DNA of 64,000 nt from Mortierella alpina. Lineage: Eukaryota > Mortierellomycota > Mortierellomycetes > Mortierellales > Mortierellaceae. Position 1 is the first letter of the stretch. Every line of letters begins with the position of its first letter. Where the stretch lies: assembly GCA_029449245.1 (NCBI GenBank), contig JANATF010000001.1, forward strand, positions 1,674,001 to 1,738,000. Reading direction: 5' to 3'. The position numbers were made by a program, and so were the translations under genes. The notes beneath the pieces are model-generated. The model did not search any database and had not been told where the DNA came from. It was given only the letters and a program-made list of their open reading frames with translations. This document shows, in pieces, positions 22,544-43,263 of this stretch.

Positions 22544-23772
22544 ATGTCTGCTGAAAGGGACGAAAAGTTCCTCCCAACGCCAGCCTCGCACCGGCAGGCG
22601 CCCCAGCACCCTGTGTCGCTCATCGTCAGCGCGATTGCCTTCTACTGGGTCGCATCTCTCTCGGTCGTGTTCCTCAACAAGACCATCCTCTCTGGGTCAG
22701 AGTTCAAGTTCCCCTACCCTCTCTTTGTCACACTCTTCCAGCTCCTCGTAGCGCTCGCGCTCCTCCTCGTCTGTGGTCAGCTCGGCAAGCGGTATATGCC
22801 CCTCTGTCTTCGTTTGTTTCGCCAACGACATTTTCACTTTATTCATCATGTGAAGAAAACTAACTTTCGCACCATTTCTGTGTCCACTATAGCAACCGCT
22901 TGCTGTCCATGATCCCGCCATTCGAGTTCGACCTTGACCTGGCGGTCAAGATCGCTCCACTCTCGTTCGTGTACGTGCTCATGCTGACACTCAACAACCT
23001 CTGCCTTCAACTGGTCGAGGTGACTTTCTACCAGGTGGCCAGGTCCCTGTCCATCTTCTTCAACATCCTCTTCACCTACACCATTCTCCGTCAAGGCACC
23101 TCCCCAGGAGCGATGGTCGCCTGTGCTGTGGTCGTGCTCGGATTTTTTGTCGGCTCGTATGGCGAGTCGAACTTTTCATGGCCTGGACTCCTCGCCGGTG
23201 TGGGATCGAGCATCTTTGTGGCATTGTACGGGATCTATGTCAAGAAGACGCTCGTGGTGGTCGAGAACAACCAGTGGAGGCTGCTTCACTACAACACGGC
23301 CATCTCGATCATGTTCCTCACTCCGATCGTCCTGTTCTCGGGCGAGGTGGGCGAGATTCGGCGAGAGGTGTATTTCATTGGCGACCTCGGGTTCTGGTTC
23401 CTGATGACGATCACAGGCGTGGCCGGATTTCTGATCAACACCGCCATGTTCTTGCAGATTAAGTACACGACCGCACTGACCAACACCATCTCGGGCACCG
23501 CAAAGTCCTGTGTGCAGACCTTGCTGGCCATGGTCTTTTACCAGAACCCAATCACTGCTATGGTAAGAAAAGGAGAGCAGCAAAAAATCCTAACCACACA
23601 AAAGAAAAGGTTTTGATCTTGAGAAAGACGAAAAGATACTTACTACCTATTTTCTTTCTTTTTTTTTTTTTTTTTTTTTTGGGTTTCTCAGAATGGATTT
23701 GGCATCTTTTTGAGTCTGCTTGGATCGGGAATGTACTCTTGGGTGCGGTATGCAGAGATGCAGCGAAAGTAG
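22544..23772 (+). CDS. Golgi GDP-fucose transporter, SLC35C1 type
   Basis: Three exons: 22544-22791, 22893-23562 and 23692-23772, giving 332 aa. It is a nucleotide-sugar/triose-phosphate transporter family protein with about ten membrane helices. The first contains FYWVASLSVVFLNKTILSG, followed by FPYPLFVTLFQLLVA and LSFVYVLMLTLNNLCL. The motif QVARSLSIFFNILFTYTILR and the GDP-fucose transporter-like end NTISGTAKSCVQTLLAM...GFGIFLSLLGSGMYSWVR support the subfamily. It would exchange GDP-fucose for GMP at the Golgi membrane, supplying fucosyltransferases. The last intron has an uninterrupted T tract of about 22 nt (23659-23680) as its polypyrimidine tract. The C-terminus is short (YAEMQRK). 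Confidence 0.88.
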
Positions 23773-23880
23773 ACGTACCAAGGACTGAATCATCAATACA
23801 AAAACATCATCATCCTATTTTTTTTTAAACAGGAAAAAATGTCTACTGAAAAACAGCTGGATGGTTTACAACTTTAGGAT

Positions 23881-26800
23881 CTACCCCATGCGTGCATATC
23901 GGGACCAAAGACGACTCAACAGATCCTGCTGCGCTAGTGCCTGGACTTGATCCCTAAAAGGTTGCCTCAAATCCAATGCCAACCTGTTGCTATTGATCCT
24001 CGTCCGCACCTTCACCATTCCCTCGTCATCTTTGCTCGCCTTGAAGTGATGGCAGATCCGCTCCAGCATCGGTAGGTCAAACATCAACTCTAGGAACTGC
24101 AGCAGCGAAAACGTCGGGCCCAGGACAATGGCGTCCCGGCGTGAGATGGGCGGCAAAAGCGATCCTCGCCTGCCTTGCTTGTCCTCGGCCGATTTCTTGA
24201 ACTCGGGTGTAAAGACTGAAACGGAAGTGTAGACTCGGGGTGACGCTGCCAGAGCTGCTGATGGGCCACTGACCCCCGCTGAACCCACCAAGGGTGTTCC
24301 ATTCGGCGATTGCTGATATGGAGGGTTCACTCCAGAAACATGAGACCCAGGATGGAGCATAGGCGGTGTCATGGTCGGTCCTGAAATCATGGCATGAGGA
24401 GGCATTGGCGTGACTTTGCTCGAGATTGTCAAAGGCGCGCCCGATGAAACAAGCAAGCCCTTCTCGTACGCATTGCGGATCACACCATACACTTGGGCAT
24501 AGTCGATTCTTGGTAGGAACTGATACATCAACACGCCGGCCAAGGGCTCGTTCAATTGTATGCAGCAATCGATGGCCCGCAGAGCAAACGTTGACGACTG
24601 CGATCCCGGAGCGTTGTAAGGTGGTATCGGTCCAGGCATCAGTTGTTGCGACGGTACTGTTGGCGTCTGCGGTATAACTCCGGGCATGTTGAACGAGCCA
24701 TTGCCTTCTGCAGGCGACGGTGAGCTCAGCCCCAGACCAACGGCTGTAGGTAGGAGGCCATTGACGGGAAGGGCACCGCCCATATTCGAAAGTGACGTGA
24801 GGCTCTGGAAGGACTGCACGCCCATCATCTCGGCCCCGGGGAGCGGGCCACCTTGAGAGGGGAGAATGGTCTGTGTGGCGGGTGTGACAGCCGAGGACAA
24901 CGAGAGCCCATTGTTGTAGGCACTCCATACTCTCCGCTTCAGGCGCTCAGCATCCGCAAATCCCTTTGAGCACATCATGCAGGCAGTCAGGAATGAGGCC
25001 AGTGCATCCTGGTGCTTACCCTCAAGGTAGTATATATCTGTCAGACAGAGCGAATACCGGACAAGAGAAGCGGTGGCCTTTGTGGAGAACAGAGGCGTGG
25101 CTGTCGATCCAGACCGTAGTTGATCAACATTGGCAAGAGGCATCGCCTTTGCCCTGGCGTCTGTTTCGATCCTGAGCTTGGTCGTCAATGTGTTGGTCTC
25201 GAACTGAATCTGACGTTCATAGAGCTGGGTTAACAATCGGACGAATCGAACCACTGCTCCAGGGATGCCTCGAATAGCCCTGGCCGAATCGCCGTTGCTC
25301 AAGGCGACAATGGATTTGATCCTGTCATCCGTCCACGATGATGTGCTCTCCAAAGTGGTTGTGAACAGGGCGTGGTAACCAAATTCGCTCAAGGTCAACT
25401 TCTCCTTAGGAGGCAGAATGGAAGTCAACGCCCCGGCCACCAAGGCTCCAAAGACATCAACGATGCCACGCAGGCGCACCATCCCAAAGAGTTTTAAGAT
25501 GGCGGCATGACCATGATCTTGTCCTTCGGACGTGACAGGGTCGTCTTCCATTCTGGCGCCTAGTTGGTTGTGCGTGTCGTGCTGGACAGAGCCCTGACGC
25601 CACCGATAGCCACCCCCTCCAGGCGCCGATGGTAGAGGTGAGGATGGCGGCCTAGTGGCTATGGGTAATAAACCGTGAATCAGGTCCCAGGAGGCCAGGC
25701 GTAGGACATTGAGGATGTCCGCCATATTAGTAGAGATCAGGGCGTCAAGACAAGTAGCACTGGTAATGTCCTTAAAGTCGACTCCGAGGTTTTGACTGAT
25801 GCTCATAATCTCCGCTAGAGGAACAAGGATGTTATAGACTTGGCATATCTCTATTGATTGCGGTAAGAGAAATTGGTGCTATAGTGTTAGAGTCGAAAGG
25901 ACAGATGCAAAATGTGGAAGGCCTTAACTCATTCACTAGTTAAAAAAGAGAGCATTTTACCAGGATGCGCGTTTCTATCAACCACAGCGACTGCTGCCCT
26001 GCAGTAACCTGACAGGAACTCCCACTGCTTGCCATTGATGCAAATGGCCAAGCAACGCAGCTATGCAGATTTCAAGATCAATATTAGTGCCTTGGTGTGC
26101 TTCAAAATCTCATGCCAGGGTACGTATGCGTCGCTGTTTAAAGACTCACCTGGAGATCCTGCTCCAGAACTCCGTAGCTTTCAAGAAACTGTTTCAAGAG
26201 ATCACAAATCTCGCGAGTCTTTTCCTGCTCCCTGGCTTGGTCCTCATCCGTGAGGCTAACAGCCTCCTGCACCGCAGTGTGTGTTTCGCCGTCGACCTCC
26301 ATTACGTTCTCATTCTTCTCTACCCGCATCGCCTGGGCCTGAAGGGAAGCGGTGATCTTGTGTTCTAGTCGAGCCATGGTCCGAGCTTCACGTCTCTCTT
26401 CGTGCTCCATGGCTAGGATACCGAGTTTCGACATGGCCGTGAATTCCTGCAGTTTGTACTCGATTTGCTTGAACATAACCAAGTACTTGGCCTCATGTTT
26501 CTCCAAAAACCGCGCCGCCGATTGCAAGAACCGAACGCGTTCAAGGAACTGATTCCGATCGTTCGCCTGGGCACTCAGTGCTAACACTGTCAAACTGCAC
26601 GTCAAGGGCGGTAGTTCCTTCTGTAAATGTGTGTGTGTGTGTGTGTGTGTGGGGGGGGGGGGGGGTCAAGAACGGGTCAGTATCGTATACAGCTCATCCA
26701 CGCTTTAACAGGAACCAATGCCCATCACTATCAAATCCTTACGCTAAGGAGGTATCGCTCAATGTCGTCTGGATCCATGTGTTCGAGTATATGGGCCAAG

Positions 26801-28884
26801 ATTTCGTCCTCGCTCATGCCGTCGACTGTGCTGCTCGTGATCTGGAGGGGAGCCTCTCGAACCTAAATGTGTTGAAAGGGACCGTAAGTTCCAATACACG
26901 CTTCGCACTTTCAGGTAAGATGGCACATGCGGCTTACCAAGATATAACTGTACACTTGCCAGATCTTGCTCCAGTCGCTTGGGTTCGGCACCAAGAGACC
27001 TAACACAAAGCAAAACTGCGTATAAGTGAGAGCTCGAGGTGACTTCACTGCTAGGGGGGAGGAGGCAGAGTCTTCATCATACCTAATGTCCAAGCGGCTT
27101 CATAGCATAGTACATGATTCACACTAGCACAGAACTTGGTCACAAATCCCTTGATTTTGCTTTTGTTGATATCGCCAATCTGAGCTGCCTCTGCATCGGC
27201 TATTGCCTTCATGATATCCTCAAATATTGAGGAGCACAAGTACGCATCTGCCTCATGTCCGCCTTCGAAAACGATCGTGCGAAGAAACTGCAGGACTTGT
27301 ATCGGTATAGCGAGCATCATTTGAGCTGACAAAGGAAAGATTATCGGGCGTAAGTAATGACTAACAGGCACCCATTCAAACAAAAGTAAGTGGTAACGAT
27401 TATGTGGAGCTTTGCACTCACATGGTTCGCCCAATTGGTACAAGGCGTTGGCTATGGCAAGAAAGGTGCCGTTCTCCATATCGCCTCGCTTTAACACACT
27501 CCGTAGAGTGCACTGACGCCAAGCATACGGAAGGTTCCGAGACTTATTGTCCATAAAAAATTCGTCCGCAAGAACATCATGCTGCTCCGCTATCTCCAGG
27601 GCTTTGACTCGGTTCAGCAGGTTGTCCTTCGGTGTTTCCAGTGGTGTACCTACAGCTAGACGTGCAAGCTTTGAGAGAGCTTCGATGCGGACCAAGTTCA
27701 AGTGGCTAAAGTCGAGACCACATGCGTCAAAAGTCAGTGAAACGGCACGACCAAAGCCCCAATTCTCCGAAGATCGAAAAATTTCACTAACCATCTCAGA
27801 TCGTCCGCTTGCAGCATTGAGTGCTGTCGGTGCACCTTCTGGCACTGATCCAAACATTTGATTGCTTCTTCATGCTGTCCATTCCAGCAGTAGTACTGTC
27901 CCAGCTCTGATGATACCTGACACTGAAGGCATTGTATCCGTGGGCTCTCGGGTAGCTAATATGTCAAAGTCAACGGTATTGAACATCCGATTAATACTAT
28001 ACCGCCCATGATAAAGACCTGTTCTCGCCTTCTCATCTTTGCGACCTACCTTAGCAAGTCCCGTCAATTTCTCTTGCAAGGCCTCTGCATGGTAGTTTGA
28101 GTCTCCAAGGTCTAGTCCTAGAGGTTCAGCTCCTGCCACCCTTGTTCGTAATATCCACCTCTGGAACATCGTCAATGGATCAAACGGTTCCTCCTGGACT
28201 ATTAACGACGCAATCTCCGAATTTGATTTCCTGGTGATAGAAAACAGTGGATGGCGACATTAGCGAACGTATGTTTCAAAGATACACGTTGCATATTTTC
28301 CGTCAACTATCTTACTGGGCTAGGAGCATCATTGTGATGATGAGGCAAAGCTGATTTGGCGGAGGAACTTGATCAAAAATATCGTCGAGCGACAACGAAG
28401 CAAAATGGTATACTTTGCATGCCTGGCCAAGAAGCATGTCTAATACATAGCCTCGAAAAAGAGTTAGTGATGATTCTCTTGGATCCGGTGCATGGAGTCC
28501 TGGTGTGGCAATGAAGCAAGGGTACGTGCCTTGGCGCTCCGATAGCTGCATGGTTTGTTGGGCAGGTCCCGTATCGTCACCATGGTTGCGATCGTCCTGG
28601 TTGCTGTTGAAGGGCGTCTCGATCGGGGCGATGGCAGGTGTCCCGAACCGCGCTATTGAGAGCAGGTCCTGCAGCAGCCTTCGGCCTTGCTTGTATGCTT
28701 GATTCCGTGGGAGGGCTGATATCTATTCAATGGCCAGGTTCACACTTCATTTTTAGCATGTTGAAAGGTGGAACGTGTCTGTTGCACGCAACATTGGATG
28801 CAGACAGGGCGACCGGCTCCGTACCTTTGTCTTGATGAGACTCTGGTTCAGCAACACCTCGAGGGTGTCGATGTCGTTGTCCAT
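23881..28884 (-). CDS. INTS8: Integrator complex subunit 8 (INTS8) homologue
   Basis: Eleven exons: 28884-28825, 28722-28316, 28230-28050, 27955-27836, 27764-27422, 27325-27083, 26999-26938, 26862-26743, 26620-26150, 26060-25961 and 25850-23881. Every phase closes, giving 1358 aa. The exon 4 donor (GTGCAC) is the weakest. INTS8 is a TPR-like helical scaffold that links Integrator to the PP2A phosphatase module at RNA polymerase II. Recognised segments: ELGQYYCWNGQHEEAIKCLD in exon 4; DIYYLEGKHQDALASFLTAC followed by MCSKGFAD; CCIQLNEPLAGVLMYQFLPR then IDY; and the final FSLLQFLELMFDLPMLERIC with LWSRYARMG. These correspond in order to the C-terminal half of animal INTS8. A disordered Pro/Gly/Ser-rich insert lies within the last exon (about 24.15-24.9 kb), which explains the extra length over the roughly 1000-aa human protein. 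It is transcribed divergently from MSH2. Confidence 0.82.
26629..26665 (+). repeat. (GT)11-(G)15 microsatellite in an INTS8 intron
   Basis: On the INTS8 coding strand this reads (C)15(CA)n followed by TTTACAG and exon 9, so it sits directly upstream of the 3' splice site at 26621. Confidence 0.9.
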
Positions 28885-29101
28885 CTGGCTGGCTGGATTC
28901 GCGTATCAGAGTGTTGACGGACCAGCGGCATGCAATCTTCCAACCCTTGCCTCTCCCGTTCCTAGTCATCACATTACAAAAGTGCGATGGAGAAACAGTC
29001 ACTGCAGCAGCAACAGACGAACGCGCTTCGTTCGTTTATTTGTTTGGACGCTCCTCACCAGCATTGCTGTAGCATCCTCGACCTGCTGTCCATTGCCCGC
29101 C
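28885..29101. promoter_or_regulatory. Bidirectional promoter region INTS8/MSH2
   Basis: Only 217 bp separate the ATGs of the divergently transcribed INTS8 (minus) and MSH2 (plus) genes. No TATA box is evident. Any shared regulation is inference from spacing alone. Confidence 0.55.
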
Positions 29102-36427
<7,326 letters not shown>

Positions 36428-39400
36428 GAAAGTACTAGGTTGACAGCCGTGTGACCAACTGAGCGTCTCTGCTCAAAGCATAGGCAACGCAATAAAGTAA
36501 AGTAGCGGCTATGCAAACAAACAGTTCGCTCGGGTTCATTGTAGACCAGGTTTGAGTTTCAACAGACAGGTCATCGTGGTGGTTCCTCACGGCTAGATCA
36601 GATACGAGTTATGCTCATGTACGCGTCCTCGCCACGCGCAAGTACCACGTTCCCAGCAAGTGGGGTACGACAAGCGTACCTAGCGCGTTCAGGGCCACGC
36701 AAATGCGCCGTTGTTTCAAACCTTTTCGCACAGCCTATGTACCGAGTCTCGCGTGGAGATTTGGATTTTTTTGTATTTCCAAGCACCTTTGCGGTTACCA
36801 AAAACAACGACCACCGTCCTCGCCTCAACAACTCAGTCATATATACAATAGAGAGTGAAAAGTGAGTAGCGATAACAGTACGCTAATCACGATTTTTCTT
36901 GCAGCTGACCCTGTTGCATCGAACGGCTGACACGGCTGTGCGACTCTGCATAGACGCAATCGCCAGTGTAGATCTGATTTTCGTGAGCTCTGCGTAGATG
37001 GATAGCATGCTTGCGGTTAAGCACACACCAACCGCGTGTCCTACGAATATCCATGCTGCTCTTTTTGTTCTCAGTTTGCTCATGTTCTGTTGCGTCTGTT
37101 GCTGTTGTTGTTGTTTTTTGGTGCCTCTGAACCTCTGACGCACGCTAGCGTCTTGCCGAAATGATATTTCCGGTGCCTGTGTGAGTGTACTGATTGTCGT
37201 GGAGGATGCTTGCTGAATAATTGCCCCACTGCCACACGGTACTTGGTGTGATATCTTGGTCTATGTACCAAAAGCATACTAGGAAGAGGTACCCTCGAAT
37301 ATTTTCCTTGTTCTCGTCTTGTTGCTTCCTTTGTTGTTTCCGTGAGAGGAACCATAGCATTGACCAAAATCTTTGTCCAACCCAGCTGATCAGGTTCCTT
37401 TGCACAAATGACAAAACTATAACTTTTTCCAGCAGAAAACAAGAGATCTAGATACAAACCTCTATGCTCTCTTCTTTTATTTTTAGGGCCTTAATATTTC
37501 CCAATTACTCGTGTGCTGGTTGTGTCCACCTTACAGATCAAAGGGTACTTTGGAACCTGGACCCAAATATTCCGTTAAAGCTCGCAATCATCTCGGCAGT
37601 GCGTCTTGCATATTATTTTTGTGTAATATTCTGGGCTCCTTTTGGGGCTATATTGCATATTTGTAGAGGCGGGCGGGGTATGGGCAGACCAAGTTAGGTT
37701 CGGTCGCACGGTGGCTCCGTTTACAGGTAGCCTTTTAAAGACTCCTTATGACTGGTCTACAATAATATCATGTATCTTTTGTAGACAGGCATGAGCGCGG
37801 ATTACAAAACTTTCATGCACGCCCCTTGGCCTGATAGCCTTGGCCTGGGCTAAAATGTATTACACAAACAGCATTGATAATCCGCAGCTTATCGTTGGGC
37901 AGCCGTATAATGCAATTTTGCGTATGCGCAGGACGCAAGCACTCACTCAACTAACGGGCGCAAAGTGTACCCCTGGGCCATTACGGATTATTGATCGCGA
38001 TGAAGAGGTGGGGCACGGAGCAATGAGCCAGGGGGAGAAAGGCGACGTTTGGACCATTGCTCTTGTATCATATATCAGAGACGAGGTACAGTATGTATGT
38101 CTCCAGTCACTCACGATCCACGTACTTGTCTGTTGTTTGTATCAGCTGGAAGGAACCACAGGGTCCACCTACATCGGGCACACATGTCCAGACTTTGTGC
38201 CTTGCTGCCTTGTTTATTTGTCGCTCATGACACCATTCTTGTTATCAAACACGTAGTGTTATGGTTGTAGAAAATCACACTTCACTCGTCCTAAAACGCG
38301 TCTTGGTTTGGGTTTGGGTTTGAGGAAGGCATGCTTTATCGGACGCGCGACAGTGATGCGCGCACAAATCGTGTTTCAGGTGAATGCCTGGGCGTATGTT
38401 AATTTCTTTTTCCTTCCATCGATCTTTTCAGCACGGACATCAAATGCATGCGATCTGTAAAAGAACATCCTGTTGGAACTGCTGATGAAGGTAGGAGACA
38501 AAACAAACAATCATTGCTGCTGCTGCCGCCGCTGAACGTTGTGCTTAATTAGTTTTTCTCTCTTCAGCTTGCATGAATTAGAGCTTGCATAATGCTGTGT
38601 CCGTGTGCACATGTGCAACAGCTTTCCAAGTACTTATAAGCTTCAACGAGCAAAAACAGTTTTCCAATACAACGAAGGCGGCACCTCTACTCATCAATTG
38701 ATACCATGTTCGGGCATCATACGGATATCGTTGTCAATAGGTGGCTACCAAAAGTGTCAACAAAACAAACACTGTCGAATTGACAAAAAAGAAATCAGAA
38801 GTGGGCTGATCCTATATTTTCTGTGGAGCAAGGTCAAACACACAACCATGGCACAAAAGAGAAATAGCTTGAGGGCGCGCGTTATAGAGGAGATACCTAT
38901 GCCTTTTCGGCCAAACCTTCTTTTTCAAGGTTGGTGGCACGTACAATGGCTGGTACCAGCTGCATAAAGAAAACACTTCAAATACTTTGTACACCATGGG
39001 TCCTCGGACGCGATGTGCATGTGGTCTACTGCACTGCACCGTGTCGCATTTTTTTCTCCTTACCTCCGCCTCGCTTTGGAACCCCTCTCGATACCCCTTA
39101 CATCTGATCCCGCCCTGGTTCCCTACTGTAAAATCCTGAAACGCTTTAAACAAAATGAACAACCCCTGGAGGCTCTCGTTCATATAATCACTTTTGGGAG
39201 ATAATAGACACAACATGATAACCTTATGCAGTGTCAGAAGACTGACGCTCACATTTTGCCAGCAAAGCTCTCTTTCTCTTGGTGGACTGTAAGTGACGCG
39301 ACTTTTTGCATGTCGGCTAACTCGCTCGTCTTTACCCACTATTCCTCCTGCACCCGCCCTAATGTTAATTCCGGCAGGGGTTGCGTGGCAGGAACAGAAA

Positions 39401-42400
39401 AATACATGTCAACCGCAATTGAGTGATGACCTTTTTTTTTTTTTTAGACTTGACCACTTTTAGCAACGAGAGTGAAGGACTATAGCCTTTTTTGTTCTGC
39501 AAACCTACTTCATAACCCCGGAATCACTTTATGGTTTATATTTGGACAAACGCGACCGGATCGTTTGTGTTCACTACAGTACGAGCCTTACTTCATGGAG
39601 AAAATTTAGTGCAACCGTGCGATATTAAGATATAATTACGAACCGCCACGCGAAAACAAGCTTGCTAACCTGTGCGTCTGTCTTTTTCGCCACCGTGGAG
39701 AAAGGGCTACCTGTGGGCGACTACATAGACACTGGGCTGCTCACCTATTTTTTTCTTTTTTAGCGTTTAATGAATAGCAATTTGGGGAACACCGCAATGT
39801 CGAAGGTACGTACACATTGTAGACGGAAGGATCAGGTACATGACCTTGTAGGTTCGAATAGGGACCGGGTGCCACAGCGTAAAGTTACAAGAACCGAAAT
39901 CAGGGCGGAATATCATCAATTAGTACGCGTGCTTCTGTCGGTCGCAATATGAACTTTTAGCGGGGGTTTAACGTCAGGAAGATGACATGAACGCGTCTTT
40001 GCAAGCCCTCCCCTAAGAGCGACACTTTGTCAAGGCGGTTCGATAAGCCCATTAAATGCACCTAGGTCGCAATGAGAGGGCTGTCGTACGAGAGAATGAG
40101 CTTCGCCCATAGATCTAATATTGCTAGGAGGTCGGGGGAACTTGCCTCAAAGGTTGGTGGTGTTGTCATCGAACGAAATCCCGCACAATCGCCATATCAT
40201 TCTTTATTTCGCTTGGGCCGTAAATATATAACATTTTTCAAGTTCCTCGTTCACAGGTGTGTCGTCAGACTCGCACCTTGCTCATGCAAGAGGCATCATG
40301 CGGTTGAATAGAACATTCATATCAAAGCAAAGAGAATGAGAAGAGGTGAGAAAAAAAAATAAAGGAGAGTGGTCTTGCATTTTCGGCATGAATTTGATAC
40401 AGCCCGGACGCCGTACAGAGAGCTGCATCGCGAGCATTGACCAGCCATTTCCGATCAAGGAGGTTTACGCCTATGCATCATGCCGTTCAACGGAGACATG
40501 CAGGTCCCTAAGAGAGAGGGTTCATCCACTAGAGGGAAACGGTAAACCGCTTTGTTTCTCTTAGGGAAAATCGTGTCTCTAACAGCTCTCTCCTTCTCCC
40601 TCAGCGCCCCTGCGTCTGTGTCATTCCTTTTCCCTTCAATAATCGCGAGCTGGTGAGCGCTGAAAGATAATAGGGGCTTCCTGTCATTTGTTTGCTATCG
40701 CGGTTCTCCTTAGCACAATTGCCATGTTTATTTCATTTGCTTTTGTTTTGTTGGTTTAGGTCTTCACAACCGTCCGGCACGCGGTATTTTTCTTTTCTTT
40801 TTTTTTCCGAATGTATGTGATTGCAAACGCGAGAATACTTTCAAGCTGCATGACTAGAGTCGATCCAAAGAACAAGGAATTGAAGGTCCACAACAGTGTG
40901 CACGAGAGACGAGAGAATCCATAGTCGGTGCTTTATTTTTCTCTTCTTGTTATCTTAAAGTGAGTGCAGCAAAGAATGTGCGTCGCATATCTGCGTTTTT
41001 TTTTGCGAGCCCTTGGGTGGTGATGATGCTGAAGAGGACTCCAATTAATGACATTTTTGTCTGTGTCCCCTTCTAAATGATCATAAAGTGCCGCTTTGCC
41101 GTTGCAATGTGTGAAACCAAGCGACTGTCGACATGCTCAAATATGCTGCTCTCGCACTCTTTCACTCCCACTGCTCAAGTCACTCTTAAGATGGGTTTCT
41201 CAAAACCCTTCCCCAATGTTCTCCGCACCCACTCTCGGTGGATGAAAACGGTAGAGAGCCGATGAGCATGCTCTGCATAGTGAGGACCACAGCCAAAGGT
41301 AGAACAGGGTATAGGAATGAATGGAGTGACCTTCAGCCGCACTGAATTTTTGTTTTTTTGTTTTTGAGCAAGCGCATAACGTGGGATACCCTGGAGAGGG
41401 TGCGTTTTTGAGAGCATAATATGGGATACACAGGGGGTCAGTACCAAATGATACAATTGATGTACTTAGACGGGGTCCATGTACCGGCAGAAACAAAGAA
41501 GAATAACGGTTCAGAAACATACTTTTTTCATCCCAAAAAAAGAGCTGGCCAGTGTGCGCGTCATGTATGCGCTTATGTGGGAGGTCTTACTACTCAGACC
41601 CTGACAAGAAAGCTGGCTCTCCCCGGCTGGGCTGACTAGGCACAAATTTTATCGGGAACAGAGCTGACAAAGTGACTTAGACGGGGTTACCCGTGATCCA
41701 CCAGGTAAGACCTGCGGGACGACAAACCGCAGGCAAGCGGCAGGGAAAAGATAGAACGCAGAGAAATGGGGAAATCGGATTTTAGAGCCAGAGACATGGC
41801 TGCCAAGGCAGGCTAACGCGAAATTGGCTATTTGATGTTGTGCCGATGGGCGATATCTCGTGGGATATAGAATCTGTTTTTACAAAAAAGAATGTCAATT
41901 CCTACCCCTACCAGAGAACAGGGACCAAAGGCTGTTTGCGATATTAGGCAAATGTACCTGCCGTCGTAGACATCCATTCGCGCTGCTTTGCCAACCGACT
42001 TTCTGAGACTTTCAAGGCAGGGTGCGGTGGTGAATTCAAGACAAAGGTCCTTCCTCTGTCCCTTGTCCTCATGAAGCGGGTCCTGGGGAGGACGTGGAAT
42101 GTGCTGCAACGGCAGCCCATAATCGAGGCGTCTTCTTGAAACCGTTCATAAGGACTAGATCTAGCGTCCTCGCGCACCCAGCATTTTTTCTCTTTCACCC
42201 CTTCGGCTGCTCTGTAACACACTCTCTCGTTGGGTAACGGGGTAAAAGCACAATGCGGTTTGTGCAGATGTGCATAGACGTGCAAATATGCAAAATGTGT
42301 GCGACCAAACGATCTGTGATATTTGTCTATCGGCCCTATGTCCTATCCCTCTTGCTCTCGCGCTTGCCGTCTCCTCCTTCTGTTCTCTCCACTTGTTATT

Positions 42401-43254
42401 ATTCATGCGAGTGCTTTTCAAGTCCTCGATTCGCTATCGCTATCTCCAAGCGACCCTGTTCTCGGCGTCCGTATCACCGTCTCCCTTGTGCAAGTCACCT
42501 CCCTAAAATTCGTAAAACCCCCCATTTTTTATCTCTCTCTCTCTCGTTGCCTATTGCATTCCAGTCGGCCTATATTAGCCTTCACACGAAACACAGCCAA
42601 CATGGGGCAGGGGCCAGGAGCCACGCAGGAGAGTCGAAAGGTGTCAGGAATGGCTAGAGAGCATCGCGGAAGTTGGAAGCTGGTCCGCATGGAAGCAACG
42701 GATTGAAGAACACAAAAACACGACCGAGAGCGAGATTCAGCGAGAGAGCAAGGGGGTCTTACCCCTGCCAACGGTTGCGATCGCAACGTTGAATTATGCC
42801 CATGAACGTAGTACGCCCTGCCGTTCGCGATAGGGACCAAGAGAAAAAAAATTAGGGGGGGTTCAGGGCATCTGGTCTAGTCTAAGCAAGGTGACTGAAG
42901 GCAACATGGGAATAGAGTAACGGCCATTGACAGCCTTACTCTCTCAATTGACTGTTATTGCATATCGGTTCTTTAATGACAATTCAATTGATAGATACCA
43001 CAACGATGGTACCTTTTTCTATAAGAGAATGGGCTCCAACATACGTGATTGGCTGGTGCATTCAACACATTGTATTCTATCTTTGAAGTGTTTGTTGTTT
43101 GTTATGTATTGTATCCATTCAGTTGCAACGGTCGCCTTCATAGCGTGGTCCTTTCCATTCAGTCCAAGTCAGTTCTCCAGCAGATACTATCGGCCACAGC
43201 TGGCCAGGGACACATTTAGAGAAGATCCCTCCTCCAACCTCTGCTCGTCTCTCG
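36428..43254. other. Gene-poor region
   Basis: About 6.8 kb in which every frame on both strands looks random, with T-rich tracts and no spliced model supportable by eye. A 139-codon frame at 37840-38256 and a 176-codon frame at 39339-38812 were considered and not accepted. An imperfect direct repeat (GAGCAAGCGCATAACGTGGGATAC and GAGAGCATAATATGGGATAC) lies at about 41369-41430. No tRNA, rRNA or transposon signature was found. It may hold distal regulatory sequence of the zinc-finger gene downstream, or an unrecognised non-coding RNA. Confidence 0.4.
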
Positions 43255-43263
43255 TATAAAAGG
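43255..43263 (+). promoter_or_regulatory. TATA box, probable promoter of the C2H2 gene
   Basis: TATAAAAGG followed by a pyrimidine-rich leader and about 1.1 kb before the ATG at 44382. Donor-like AAGGTAAAG near 43700 suggests an intron in the 5' UTR. Confidence 0.5.

Noticed and set aside
37840-38256. 139-codon frame on the plus strand as a gene
   Set aside because: No recognisable motif, composition looks random and no supporting splice or promoter signals.
38310-38335. GGGTTT tandem as an internal telomere-like repeat
   Set aside because: Only about three units and not the TTAGGG-type repeat expected in fungi.
38812-39339. 176-codon minus-strand frame
   Set aside because: Random-looking composition and no signal, domain or neighbouring exon.
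39780-39880. GGTTCGAATAG as a possible tRNA or Pol III signal
   Set aside because: The B-box end does not fit GGTTCGANTCC and no flanking stem pairs.
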